Shown in pieces: positions 17,787-27,600 of a stretch of DNA of 64,000 nt. The translations under genes and the position numbers were made by a program. The number at the start of each line of letters is the position of its first letter. Position 1 is the first letter of the stretch. The DNA comes from Lysobacterales bacterium 66-474. GTDB taxonomy: Bacteria > Pseudomonadota > Gammaproteobacteria > Xanthomonadales > Rhodanobacteraceae. Location of the stretch: the NCBI GenBank assembly GCA_001899805.1, contig MKWP01000007.1, positions 62,001-126,000 on the forward strand. The letters run 5' to 3'. The notes under the pieces are model-generated. The model ran no database searches, was not told the origin of the DNA, and worked only from the letters and a program-made list of their open reading frames with translations.

Positions 17787-18401
17787 TCAGGCGGCAATTG
17801 CCGTAAAAGGTACCGTCTGCACCGGCGGATTGCCGCCGCGGCATTTCAGGACCCGCAGCCGCGATGGACCAGTTTCGATGCCGATGCGCACCGCCGCCAT
17901 CGACGCCTGGGTTGCGGCTTGCGAGGGACGCAACATGAAACCGGTCGTTTGTCCGGTTTCCGCCGCGAGCTGCAGGCGCCGCAACGTCGCGGTATCCGCC
18001 TGCCGCGGCCAGCACAGCACCGCCGCGCACGCGGCCGAGCGCAGGCATTGTTCGACGGCCCACAGCGCATCGGCCTCGCTGGCCTGCACGATTTGCAGGC
18101 ACCGCAAATCCACGCTGGCCGCGATCCACGCGGCGGGAAACGGCAGGTAGGGCGGCGCGATCAACACGACTGGACGGCCTTCGCGGCCCAGCATCGCCAA
18201 CACCGGCAACAGCAATCGCAATTCACCCACGCCGTCGGCGGGAAACAGGATTTCGCTCAAGGCCGCGCGCGGCCAGCCGCCACCGGGCAGCACGCGATCC
18301 AGCGCGTCGAATCCCGTCGGCAAGGCATCGCGTCGCGGCACGGTGCCCTGGCCGCGCCACAGGCGGCCGGTCTCGATCAGCGGTTGCAGGATCGCGCTCA
18401 T
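17787..18401 (-). CDS. imuA: ImuA, RecA-like mutasome protein
   Basis: The 204-residue protein has the ImuA/SulA-like RecA fold: PTGFDALDRVLPGGGWPRAALSEI at 28-51 replaces a true P-loop, followed by ELRLLLPVLAMLGREGRPVVLIAPP. ImuA supports the DnaE2 mutasome and interacts with RecA and ImuB. It begins one base after the lexA stop, so it must share the LexA-controlled promoter. The degenerate nucleotide site is normal for the family. Confidence 0.88.
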   Translation of the reverse strand: MSAILQPLIETGRLWRGQGTVPRRDALPTGFDALDRVLPGGGWPRAALSEILFPADGVGELRLLLPVLAMLGREGRPVVLIAPPYLPFPAAWIAASVDLRCLQIVQASEADALWAVEQCLRSAACAAVLCWPRQADTATLRRLQLAAETGQTTGFMLRPSQAATQASMAAVRIGIETGPSRLRVLKCRGGNPPVQTVPFTAIAA

Positions 18402-18402
18402 G

Positions 18403-19011
18403 TCAGCCCGCGCGGATCACGCCGACGTACAGGCCTTCGATCGCGAACGACGCGCGGCGCGGATCGACCTCGATCGGCGCGTAATCGGGATTCGCGGGCT
18501 CCAGCCGCAGCTTCGAGGCCAGCACGCGCAAGCGCTTGACGGTGACGTCGTCCTCGATGCGCGCGACCACGATCTGGCCGTTGCGCGCCTCGCGCGTGCG
18601 GTGCACCGCGGCGAGGTCGCCATCGAGGATGCCGGCATCGCGCATCGAATCGCCCTTGACGCGCAGCAGGTAATCCGCGCGCGGATTGAACAGCGCCGGG
18701 TCGATCGTGACGTGGCGCTCGACGTGTTCGACGGCCAGGATCGGCGCGCCCGCGGCCACGCGTCCGACCAGCGGCAGGCCGGCATTGCGCGCACGCGCGG
18801 AAGGATTCAGCAGCCGGATGCCGCGGTTGCGGCCCGGCAACAGTTCGATGCAGCCCTTCGCCTGCAGCGCCTGCAAATGCTTGTACGCCGCGCGCGGCTG
18901 GTTGAAGCCGAACGCCGCCGCGATTTCGGCCAATGTCGGCGGCAGGCCCTCGCCGATCGCCGAGGCGATGAACTCCAGGATTGCGCGCTGGCGGTCGGTG
19001 AGTGGGGTCAT
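18403..19011 (-). CDS. lexA: LexA-type SOS repressor of the imuA-imuB-dnaE2 operon
   Basis: The 202-residue repressor has an N-terminal winged helix (LTDRQRAILEFIASAI, TLAEIAAAFGFN) and a C-terminal S24 protease domain. The self-cleavage site is A87-G88 in VAAGAPIL, the nucleophile S122 in KGDSMRDAG, and the general base K159 in DVTVKRL, all intact. As first gene of lexA-imuA-imuB-dnaE2 it matches the LexA2 class that represses its own mutagenesis cassette. ATG 19011 lies only nine bases from a TATACT -10 box, so the mRNA may be leaderless. A frame running back to 20991 is a chance continuation. Confidence 0.95.
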   Translation of the reverse strand: MTPLTDRQRAILEFIASAIGEGLPPTLAEIAAAFGFNQPRAAYKHLQALQAKGCIELLPGRNRGIRLLNPSARARNAGLPLVGRVAAGAPILAVEHVERHVTIDPALFNPRADYLLRVKGDSMRDAGILDGDLAAVHRTREARNGQIVVARIEDDVTVKRLRVLASKLRLEPANPDYAPIEVDPRRASFAIEGLYVGVIRAG

Positions 19012-19013
19012 GG

Positions 19014-19033
19014 AGGTACAAGTATATGTACCT
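19014..19033 (-). promoter_or_regulatory. Probable LexA2 operator overlapping the lexA -10 box
   Basis: AGGTACAAGTATATGTACCT has perfect six-base arms around an eight-base spacer. Read on the minus strand, TATACT (19021-19026) inside it is a good -10 hexamer. Paired GTAC half sites resemble reported LexA2 boxes of Xanthomonas. LexA binding here would block the polymerase. Confidence 0.75.
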
Positions 19034-19143
19034 ACCACGCGATGCGCCAGTACCGCCTCACCCAGCGTTCCGGCCGACCGTCTCCGGATGCGGGCGGTTT
19101 GGTTACACTCGCCGTTCCGCCACGTCACGGGGAAGACACGCGC

Positions 19144-19989
19144 ATGCCCGCCAAGCCGCAGACGGCGAAGCCGCCCGAAAAGCTGCATTTCATTTCCGGC
19201 CTGCCGCGCTCGGGCAGCACGCTGCTGTCGGCGATCCTGAAACAGAACCCGCGCTTCCACGCCGGCATGACCAGCCCGGTCGGCGACATGATCAGCGTGC
19301 TGGTCGCCGAGATGAGCGGCAAGAACGATTTCTCGGTGGCGATTTCCGACCAGCAGCGCCAGGCGGTGCTGCGCGGCGTGTTCCAGAACTACTACGGCGG
19401 CTTCACCGGCACCGACGTGGTGTTCGACACCGGCCGGGTGTGGTGCAGCAAGCTGCCGCTGCTGGCGCAACTGTTCCCGAATTCGAAGGTGATCGCCTGC
19501 GTGCGCGAGATGCCGTGGGTGCTGGACAGCGTCGAGCGGCTGGTGCGCAAGCAGCCGCTGACCGTCAACAAGATCTTCCACTTCAATCCGAACGGCACGG
19601 TGTATTCGCGCACCGAAGCGTTGATCGATGTGAACGGGATGGTCGGATTTTCGTTCCAGGCCACCAAGGACGCGTGGTACGGACAATATTCGCCGGGCCG
19701 CATGCTGCTGCTGACCTACGAAGGTCTGACCCGCGATCCCAAGACCGCAATGCAGGCGTTGTACCAGTTCATCGGCGAGCCGTGGTTCGAGCACGACTTC
19801 GACCACATCGAGTACAACGCCGACGAGTTCGACGCGCGGCTCGGCCTGCCCGGGCTGCATACCGTGAAATCGAAGGTGTCCGCGCCCAAGCGCGAATCGG
19901 TGTTGCCACCGGACCTGTTCAACCGGTTCGTCAAGGATTCGTTCTGGCTGGACCCGAAGAACAACATCCGCAAGGTGCCGGTTGTTTAA
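19144..19989 (+). CDS. Sulfotransferase family protein
   Basis: The 281-residue cytoplasmic protein transfers sulfate from PAPS to an acceptor. FISGLPRSGSTLLSAIL, with PRSGST at 21-26, is the 5-prime phosphosulfate loop. ACVREMPWVLDSVERL holds the 3-prime phosphate arginine and serine. LLTYEGLTRDPKTAMQALYQFIG is the family C-terminal block. GGGGAAG lies upstream of ATG 19144. Acceptor and pathway are unknown. It is divergent from lexA and overlaps the MFS gene tail to tail by four bases. Confidence 0.85.
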   Translation: MPAKPQTAKPPEKLHFISGLPRSGSTLLSAILKQNPRFHAGMTSPVGDMISVLVAEMSGKNDFSVAISDQQRQAVLRGVFQNYYGGFTGTDVVFDTGRVWCSKLPLLAQLFPNSKVIACVREMPWVLDSVERLVRKQPLTVNKIFHFNPNGTVYSRTEALIDVNGMVGFSFQATKDAWYGQYSPGRMLLLTYEGLTRDPKTAMQALYQFIGEPWFEHDFDHIEYNADEFDARLGLPGLHTVKSKVSAPKRESVLPPDLFNRFVKDSFWLDPKNNIRKVPVV

Positions 19990-21155
19990 CGGAGCGGTCG
20001 ACAAGCGGAACGCCACAGCGACACCGCCGCCACCAGCAACACCAGCGCGGCGGCCATCAAGGCGCCCGCAAATCCGCCGCGTAGGTGTGCGACCGCGCTG
20101 ACTACCAGCGGCCCGGCAATCTGCGTCACCGCGAATGCGGCGGTGATCGCGGCGATGAAGCCGGTCGCCTCGTCGCCCGCGACCGCGCGCGCTTCTCGCA
20201 AGCCCAGCATGGTCACCACCATGAAGGTGCCGCCGACCAGCAAAGCCGCGATCAGGATCGGGGCCAATCCCGTCCACAGCGCCGGCAGCGCAACGCCGAC
20301 CGCCATCAACACGTAGCTGATCGCCCATAGTTTCCGATTGTCCATCGCGTGCAGCCAGCGCGATGCGGCCCAGGTGGACAACGCCGCCGCCGCGCCGAAC
20401 ACCGGCCATGCCCAGCCGAACACGGCGGGATCGGTGATGTAGCGATGCGCCATCGCGGGCAGGAACGTCGCGGGGATGATGTAGCCGAAACCGAGCGCGG
20501 CATAGCACAACGCAAGCCGCACGCGATCGGCGTTCCAGTGCACGCGTTTTGAACCCGCGCGCACCGGTGCGGACGCATCGTCGTCCCGGAATGCCGTCCA
20601 GATCACCACGGCCAACAAGGCCGACACCACGCCGAATATTTCCCACGTGCGTTGCGAGTCGACGCGCGCACCCATCAACGCCATGCACAACAATCCTGCG
20701 CCCGCGATGCCGACGCCGACGCCCGCGAACACCACGCCGTTCACCTGCGGTCGTTGCAACACCAGCAAGCGTTCCAGCGCCCACGACGATACGTGCACCA
20801 GCACCCACGCGCTGGCGACACCGGCAAGCAGCCGCAACAGCAACTGCAAGGCGAAGACATGCGCGACGCCCATCGCGAACGTCACCGCCGCGATCAGCAG
20901 CAAACCGCCGCGGATCGCCCATGCGCGCGGCAACCGCGCTGCGCAGAGTGCGCCGAGGAGATAGCCGAGATAGTTGGCGGCCGCCAGCCAACCCGCCGCG
21001 CGCAGCGTCAGGCCCGCGTCGGCCTCCATCATCGGCAGGATCGGCGTGAACGCGAAACGGCCGATGCCCATCGCCACCGCCAGTGCGATCAGGCCCGCGA
21101 CGGCGATCGTCGCGGCGCCGGCCTTGGCTTCGGGAACTGTGGATTCACTCATCAC
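19986..21155 (-). CDS. MFS transporter (YbfB/YjiJ type)
   Basis: The 389-residue protein has twelve predicted membrane helices, starting AGLIALAVAMGIGRFAFTPILPMM, the characteristic GIGRFAFTPILP motif of YbfB/YjiJ transporters. Charged loops after helices two (AARLPRAWAIRGG) and eight fit the MFS fold. The substrate is unknown for the family. It is divergent from recC, with about 108 bp between starts and no operator recognised. Confidence 0.85.
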   Translation of the reverse strand: MMSESTVPEAKAGAATIAVAGLIALAVAMGIGRFAFTPILPMMEADAGLTLRAAGWLAAANYLGYLLGALCAARLPRAWAIRGGLLLIAAVTFAMGVAHVFALQLLLRLLAGVASAWVLVHVSSWALERLLVLQRPQVNGVVFAGVGVGIAGAGLLCMALMGARVDSQRTWEIFGVVSALLAVVIWTAFRDDDASAPVRAGSKRVHWNADRVRLALCYAALGFGYIIPATFLPAMAHRYITDPAVFGWAWPVFGAAAALSTWAASRWLHAMDNRKLWAISYVLMAVGVALPALWTGLAPILIAALLVGGTFMVVTMLGLREARAVAGDEATGFIAAITAAFAVTQIAGPLVVSAVAHLRGGFAGALMAAALVLLVAAVSLWRSACRPLR

Positions 21156-21263
21156 GGCATTTTATTGGCGCATCCGCGTGCGCCGCCGGACGATCACCCG
21201 CGCCCGTCTCACGCCGTGAGCAAGCGGCAGGCATACTGGCGCGATCACGCCCGCAGGCCGCGC

Positions 21264-24200
21264 ATGTTTCGACTGCACACCTCCAACGATGCCGCCAGGC
21301 TGGCTGATGCGCTGGGCAGGCAACTGCACGCGGCGCGCGGCAACCCGCTGGCGCCCACGCGTGTGCTGGTGCCGCACGCGGGACTGAAGCGTTGGCTGCA
21401 GGTGCACCTGGCCGAACAGCTCGGCGTGATCGCGAACGTCGAGTTCACGCCGCCCGCGCAGTTCACGTGGGAACTGTTGCGCGCGGCCCGCCCCGATCTG
21501 CCTCAATGCTCGCCGTTCGACGTCGAGGTGCTGCGCTGGCATATCTATGCCTTGCTGGACGAACGGTTGGACGGCCCGGCGCTGGCGCCGCTGCGCGAAT
21601 ACCTGAAGTCCGGTGGCGATCCGCTGCGTCGTTTTGCATTGAGCTTCGAACTGGCACGCGCATACGAACGCATGCAGGGCTACCGGCGCGACAAACTCCT
21701 CGCGTGGGAACGTGGTGGCGACAGGGGCGACTGGCAAGCCGAATTGTGGCGCCGGTTGTTGCCGCGCGTCGGCGGCGCATCGCGTGCGGCGCGGGTGGAC
21801 CAATGGCTGCGCGCGTTCGATCCGGAATATTCGCGCGACGGATTCCACGAAAAACCCGCGCCTCCCGGCCTGCCCGCGGTATTCACCTGCTTCGCCTGCG
21901 CCAACGTCTCGCCCGACGTGCTGCGGATGCTGGCGGTCGCGGGCCGCCATTGCGAGGTGGATTTTTATCTTCCGCTGCCATCGATGGAGTATCTCGGCGA
22001 CCTGCCGCGCACGCGTGCGGCGGTGCGCGCGCGTCTGGGCGAGCGCAACGGCGAAAATCCGCTGCTGCTGTCGCTGGGTGGCGCACTGTCGGAGTTCGTC
22101 GGCTTGCTGTTCGGCTACGAACACGTGCAACCCGACGTCGAGCACGACGATTACGACGCGTCGATCCCGCGCACGACCCTGCTCGGGCGGGTGCGCGACG
22201 ACATCCTTCGACACACGGTGGCGGGCGACGAGCCGCGCGAGGCACTGCCCGATGCCACGCTGCAGATCCATGCTTGCCATACCCCGTTGCGCGAGGTGCA
22301 AACCCTGCACGACGCGCTGCTGGCAATGCTCGATGACGGGCGTTTCGATCCGCCGCTGCAACCCCGCGATATCGCGGTGATGATGCCTGACGTTGCCGCG
22401 TACGCGCCGATGATCGAGGCGGTATTCGGCGGCATCGACCGCCATGACCCGCGCTGGCTGCCGTTCAACCTTGGCGACGCCGGCGCCGCTGCATTGCACC
22501 CCGTGGCGCAACTGTTCCTCGACCTGCTGGACGCGCCCACCTCGCGCTGGGAAGTCGATGCAATCCTGGACGTGCTGGCGGTGCCAGGCGTGATGCGCCG
22601 CTTCGACCTCGACGCCGATGCCGTGGAACGCCTGTCGCGCCGCCTGCGCGACGCCGGCGTGCGCTGGGGCGAGGACGAGCGAGCGCGCGTCGATTGCGGC
22701 GGCTACCGCGAATTCAGCTGGGCCTTCGGCATCGATCGCGTCCTCGCCGGCTTTGCCTGCGGCGACCTCGACGACGCGCTGATCGGCGGCACCGCACCGC
22801 TGGCGGGCATCGAGGGCACGGCGTTCGCGCACCTCGATGCCGTGCTCGCGGTCACCGAAACCTGGCGACGCCTGCACGGGCGCTCGCGACACGCGCAGTC
22901 CGCGCCACGCTGGCAGGCATTCCTCAACGAAACCCTGGACGGCCTGTACCAGCCCGATCCTCACGACCTCGCGGAAACCCGTGCACTGGAGCGCGTCCGC
23001 AACGCGCTGGCCGGACTCGCGCGCGCCTGCGACGAAGCCGACGCCGGCCTCGAGTTGCCATGGGCGGACGTGCGCGCCTTCCTGCGCGACGCGCTGGCCG
23101 ACCCCGACCCGCAGCAGTACCTGTTCACCGGCGGCATCACCTTCTGCGGGATGGTGCCGCTGCGCGTGGTGCCGTTCCGGGTGATCTGCCTGCTCGGCAT
23201 GGACGAGGCCGCGTTCCCGCGGCGCGAGTCGAACGGCCTCGACCCGCTGCTGCGCGATCGCCGTGCCGGCATCGCCGAGCCCGGCGACCGCGACGTGCGC
23301 GCCGACGACCGCCTGCTGTTCCTGCAGTTGCTGGCGGCCGCGCGCGACGCGTTCTACGTCAGCTGGATCGGCCGCGATGCGCACACCAACGAGGATCGTC
23401 CGCCCTCGGTGGTGGTGTCGGAACTGATCGACGTGGTGCGCAAGCACTATCTCGCGCCGCCCGTGGATGAAGCTGCGAAGAAGCAGCGCGACGACCTGTT
23501 GCCGCAGGTCGACCCGCTGCACCCGTTCGACGCATCGCTGTTCGGCGCAAGGGACGCGCCCCCGTGTTCGTTCCACAAGGAATGGCTGCCCGCGGCACGC
23601 GCACCCGGACGTTCGAGCGCCGGCATCGAATCGTTTGCGGCGCAGCCACTGCCGGCGCGCGTGACCGATCCCTCGACACTCGATCTTGCGGAGCTCAAGC
23701 GGTTCTTCGACGACCCCGCGCGCGGCTTCCTCGAAGGCGCATTGCAATTGCGCCTCCCGCGCGACGCCGAGGAGGATGCCGACCTCGAACCGTTGCAACC
23801 CGACCACCCGTTGCTGCGCCACGACCTCGCCAGCGCCTTGCTCGAACTCGACGGCGCGGACCTCGCCGCGCATGCCGAGCTGCTGCGTGCGCAGGGCCGG
23901 TTGCCACCGGGTGAACTCGCCGATGCGGCGCTGGCGATCGCGGGCCAACGCGCATTCATGCTGCGCGAGGCGATCGCATCGTTCACCCGCGGCGAACCGC
24001 CCGGCGCGGATGTCGCCGGTACGCTGCAACTCGCCGATGGCACGCGCTTGACCGGAACGGTGACGGACATCTACCCGGCGGGTCTGGTGCGTTGGTCGCC
24101 CGGCGGCCTGCGCGGCAGGCGCGTGCTGCGCGCGTGGCTCGATACCCTGTTCGTCGCCATCGCGAACGGGACGGCGCAAACATGCCGGTTCCTGTGGATC

Positions 24201-24602
24201 AAGGATCGCGGTCTCCAGCGGCGCGACATCGTCATCGCGAACGCCGACGAAGCCCGTGCGAAAATGGCGCTGGCGATTGCAGCCTGGCGCGATGGCCTGC
24301 GCCGGCCGCTGCCGCTGTTTCCCGACGCCTCGGCGATCGCCTTCAAGCTTGAGCGGCAAAAGGGACCCGCCGAGGGTGCAAACGAACACGCCGATTTCAT
24401 CGACAAACTCGCCGGGATCGCCGCCAAGGCCGACGACGATGGCGATTTTTCCAACGCATCGGACTTCGACAAGCCCTCGGTGCGGCTCGCCTGGCGCGGC
24501 ATCGCGATCGCCGATGCGGATGCCTCGCTGGCGACGCGTTTGCATGACGCCGCGCGCACCCTGTTTCCGCGCCTGCACCCCGTGCCGAAAGGCCAGCCAT
24601 GA
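21264..24602 (+). CDS. recC: Exodeoxyribonuclease V gamma subunit
   Basis: The 1112-residue protein is RecC, which splits the duplex and scans for Chi in the RecBCD complex. It begins MFRLHTSNDAARLADALGRQL and shows PTRVLVPHAGLKRWLQVHLAEQLGV, FSLPxPS-like FYLPLPSMEYLGD, GGITFCGMVPLRVVPFRVICLLGMDEAAFPR and YVSWIGRD, all typical of RecC. It is an inactive helicase relative without a Walker A motif. ATG 21264 is chosen; an earlier frame start at 20652 lies inside the divergent MFS gene. The recB ATG overlaps its TGA by four bases. Confidence 0.95.
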   Translation: MFRLHTSNDAARLADALGRQLHAARGNPLAPTRVLVPHAGLKRWLQVHLAEQLGVIANVEFTPPAQFTWELLRAARPDLPQCSPFDVEVLRWHIYALLDERLDGPALAPLREYLKSGGDPLRRFALSFELARAYERMQGYRRDKLLAWERGGDRGDWQAELWRRLLPRVGGASRAARVDQWLRAFDPEYSRDGFHEKPAPPGLPAVFTCFACANVSPDVLRMLAVAGRHCEVDFYLPLPSMEYLGDLPRTRAAVRARLGERNGENPLLLSLGGALSEFVGLLFGYEHVQPDVEHDDYDASIPRTTLLGRVRDDILRHTVAGDEPREALPDATLQIHACHTPLREVQTLHDALLAMLDDGRFDPPLQPRDIAVMMPDVAAYAPMIEAVFGGIDRHDPRWLPFNLGDAGAAALHPVAQLFLDLLDAPTSRWEVDAILDVLAVPGVMRRFDLDADAVERLSRRLRDAGVRWGEDERARVDCGGYREFSWAFGIDRVLAGFACGDLDDALIGGTAPLAGIEGTAFAHLDAVLAVTETWRRLHGRSRHAQSAPRWQAFLNETLDGLYQPDPHDLAETRALERVRNALAGLARACDEADAGLELPWADVRAFLRDALADPDPQQYLFTGGITFCGMVPLRVVPFRVICLLGMDEAAFPRRESNGLDPLLRDRRAGIAEPGDRDVRADDRLLFLQLLAAARDAFYVSWIGRDAHTNEDRPPSVVVSELIDVVRKHYLAPPVDEAAKKQRDDLLPQVDPLHPFDASLFGARDAPPCSFHKEWLPAARAPGRSSAGIESFAAQPLPARVTDPSTLDLAELKRFFDDPARGFLEGALQLRLPRDAEEDADLEPLQPDHPLLRHDLASALLELDGADLAAHAELLRAQGRLPPGELADAALAIAGQRAFMLREAIASFTRGEPPGADVAGTLQLADGTRLTGTVTDIYPAGLVRWSPGGLRGRRVLRAWLDTLFVAIANGTAQTCRFLWIKDRGLQRRDIVIANADEARAKMALAIAAWRDGLRRPLPLFPDASAIAFKLERQKGPAEGANEHADFIDKLAGIAAKADDDGDFSNASDFDKPSVRLAWRGIAIADADASLATRLHDAARTLFPRLHPVPKGQP

Positions 24603-27600
24603 GCGCGCCGCGCGACGCGATGGAGCTTTCGCTCGACGGCATCCGTGCGGTCGAAGCCAGCGCCGGCACCGGCAAGACCTTCACCATCGCGACGCTCTAC
24701 CTGCGCCTGATCCTGGAGCGCGGCCTCAAGATCGATGAAATCGTGGTGGCCACCTTCACCCGCGCCGCCGCCGCGGAGTTGTCCGGGCGCTTGCGCCAGC
24801 GACTGGTGATCGCCGACGCGCTGCTTCCGGAAGCCGAGCCGGCCGTCGCGCGCACGGACGATGACGGCGAACACCGCGAAACCCGCAAGATCGTCACGCG
24901 TGCGCTGGAATCCGGAATCGCCCTGGACGAGTTGCAACGCCGCGCCCGCGAAGCATGCCTCGCGATCGACACGGCGTTCATCGGCACCCTGCACGGTTTC
25001 TGCCATCGCGTACTGGCCGAGTTCGGGTTCGAGACCGGGCAAGCCCTCGTGCAACCGGAGTTGATCGACGACATCCATGCGCTCGAAGGCGAAATCCTGC
25101 GCGATTTCTGGCGGCGCGGCAGCGCCGATGCCGCCACCGCAGGATTGCTGGCCGACACCTGGAAGTCGCCCGAAAAACTGGCGGAGCAGGCGTGTGATCC
25201 GCGCTGGCGCGGGCGCGTGGTCGACCCGCCCCCCGCTGCACGCGACGTCGAAGCAACCCGGCTTGCGCTCGCGGCGCTGCGCGGTGAAATCGCCGCGTGG
25301 GACGCGGCAGCGATCGCGCGTGCCGAACAGGAACTGCATCGCGCCATCGGCAACGGCAATGCACGCAACGGCCGCACCCGCAAACTCGCGGCCATCCACG
25401 CGGCCGCGTGCGCAGCCACGCCGGACGCCATCTTCGTTCAATCCGCGCGCGACGACTGCGCCGATTTTGCCGAAGCGGAGCTGGCCGTGAAAGCCTGGTT
25501 CAACGGGCCGTTCGCGGGCGCCGAGCTTGACGCCGTGACGCGCCTCGGCGCAGCGATCGCGGCCATCGACGCCGCCGAGGGATCGCGTCGCGACGCCCTG
25601 CTGCACGACGCGCGCGCGTATCTCGAAACCGAACTGCCAAGGCGCCTCGCGGAGCGCAACCTGATGGGCCACGACCAGGCGGTCGACCGGCTGGCCGGTG
25701 CGCTTGATGATGGCGAACGCGGCCGGCACGCCGCCGCGCGCATCCGCACGCGCTGGAAGGCGGCGCTGGTCGACGAGTTCCAGGATACCGACCCGCGCCA
25801 ATGGCGCGTCGTCGCAACGCTGTTCGGCGCGGACACGCTGGTGCTGGTCGGCGATCCCAAACAGGCGATCTACGGGTTTCGCGGCGGCGACGTGTTCGCG
25901 TGGCTGCAGGCGCGCGCACACGCCGAGGGCGAACCGCTGCGGCTGGCGGAAAGCTGGCGTGCGGGCAACGGCCTGTGCAAGGCGATCAATGCCCTGTTCT
26001 CGACACCGGGCGCCTTCATAGAGTCCGGCATCGAACATCCGGATGTCCATCCGGCGCAAGCGGTGCAACAGCGCGCGCTGTTGCGCGACGGCCAGCCGCT
26101 GCCGGCGCTGGAGCTGTGGTGGCTGGACCCGGACAAGCTCGGGCGCTCGACCCGCGTCGACGCACCCTCCAAGGCCCGGGCGCACCCGGCCATCCAGAAG
26201 GCCTGCGTGGCATGGATCGCCGGCATGTTGCGCGATGACGCCATCCGCCTGCGCGACAAGCATGGCGAGCCGCGCAAACTGCGGCCCAGACACATCGCGG
26301 TGCTGGTGAATTCCAACCGCGAGGCGCAGGCCATGCAGGCGGCGCTGGGCCGCGCCGGCGTGCCGGCTTCGTGCAACCTGCGCGCCAGCGTGTACGCCAG
26401 CGATGAAGCCGCCGACCTCGCACTGTTGCTGGATGCATTGGCCACGCCCGACGATCCGCGCCGCGCGCGCGCCGCGCAGGCCAGCCTGCTGACGGGCGGC
26501 GACGCCGCGACCCTCGCCGAAAGTATCCGCGATGAGGCGCAACAGGCGGCATTGCTGCAAACCATCGCGACATGGGCCACCGAGCTGCAGCGCCACGGGC
26601 CGCTGCCGTGGTTGCACCGGCTGCTGGCACAGGCATCGCCGCACCTGCTCGCGGCGCCCGATGGCGAACGGCGCGTGGCCAATTACCTGCAGCTGGCCGA
26701 ATTGCTGCAGGGCCTGCACGCCACCGGCTTCGGCATCGGCGATCTCGCCACCCGCTTCGCGCGCGCGCGCGTCGAAGCGGTGGACGACGCCGACGCCGCA
26801 CGCCTGCGGCTCGACACCGACGCCGACGCGGTGACGATTTCCACCGTGCACGCGGCCAAGGGCCTGGAGTACGACGTGGTGCTGGTGCCCTACGCGGTGA
26901 TGGGGCGCGACCCGAATGGCAAACGCGACGACCGGCCGCCGCTGTACTGGTACCACGATGACGAAAACGCCGCGCGCGTCGCGATCGGCGACGGTACCGG
27001 CATCGAGGTGGAATTGCGCGCCGGGGCCGAAATCCGCGCCGAGGACGTGCGCAAGTTCTACGTCGCGGTGACCCGCGCCAGCGCGCTGTGCGTGTTGCCG
27101 TGGGGGCCGGTCAACCTGATGGAATACAGCGCCGCGTACCAACTCCTGCACGTAGCCGGACGCGCGCAACCGCTGGCTGCGGACAATGCCGGCTGCGATG
27201 CGGCATTGCGCGAACTCTGCGAACGCGCGGACGGGCAGGCCCGGATCGTCCGCGAGCTTCCGACCATGGCGGACGCGCTGCGTTCACCGGACGGGACCGG
27301 TCCCACCCTGCGCGCGCGCGACTTCACCCGCACGGGACTGCAGCGCGACTGGCAGGTGTGGTCGTTCTCGCGGCTGGTGCGCGGCAGCCCGAACCAGGCT
27401 GTTGCCGACCCGCACCCCGGCGCCGGTGATGGCGATGCGTCACGGGAATCCGGTCCCGCGGGTGCGGCCTTCGGTACCGCGGTGCACGCGGTGTTCGAAC
27501 AAACCGATTTCGCCGTGTGGCGGGGTGCATCCGGTCTTCCCGACTCCGAACGCACCCTGATCGAAAGCAGCCTGCGCGACCAGGGCGTTGCCGGTGGCGA

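Noticed and set aside
18403-20991. 862-residue leftward frame continuing upstream of lexA through the sulfotransferase and MFS region
   Set aside because: Only the last 202 codons are LexA; the rest is antisense or out-of-frame sequence of two well-supported genes.
20652-21263. Upstream extension of recC by about 200 codons
   Set aside because: This part is antisense to the MFS transporter; RecC homologues begin at MFRLHTSN.
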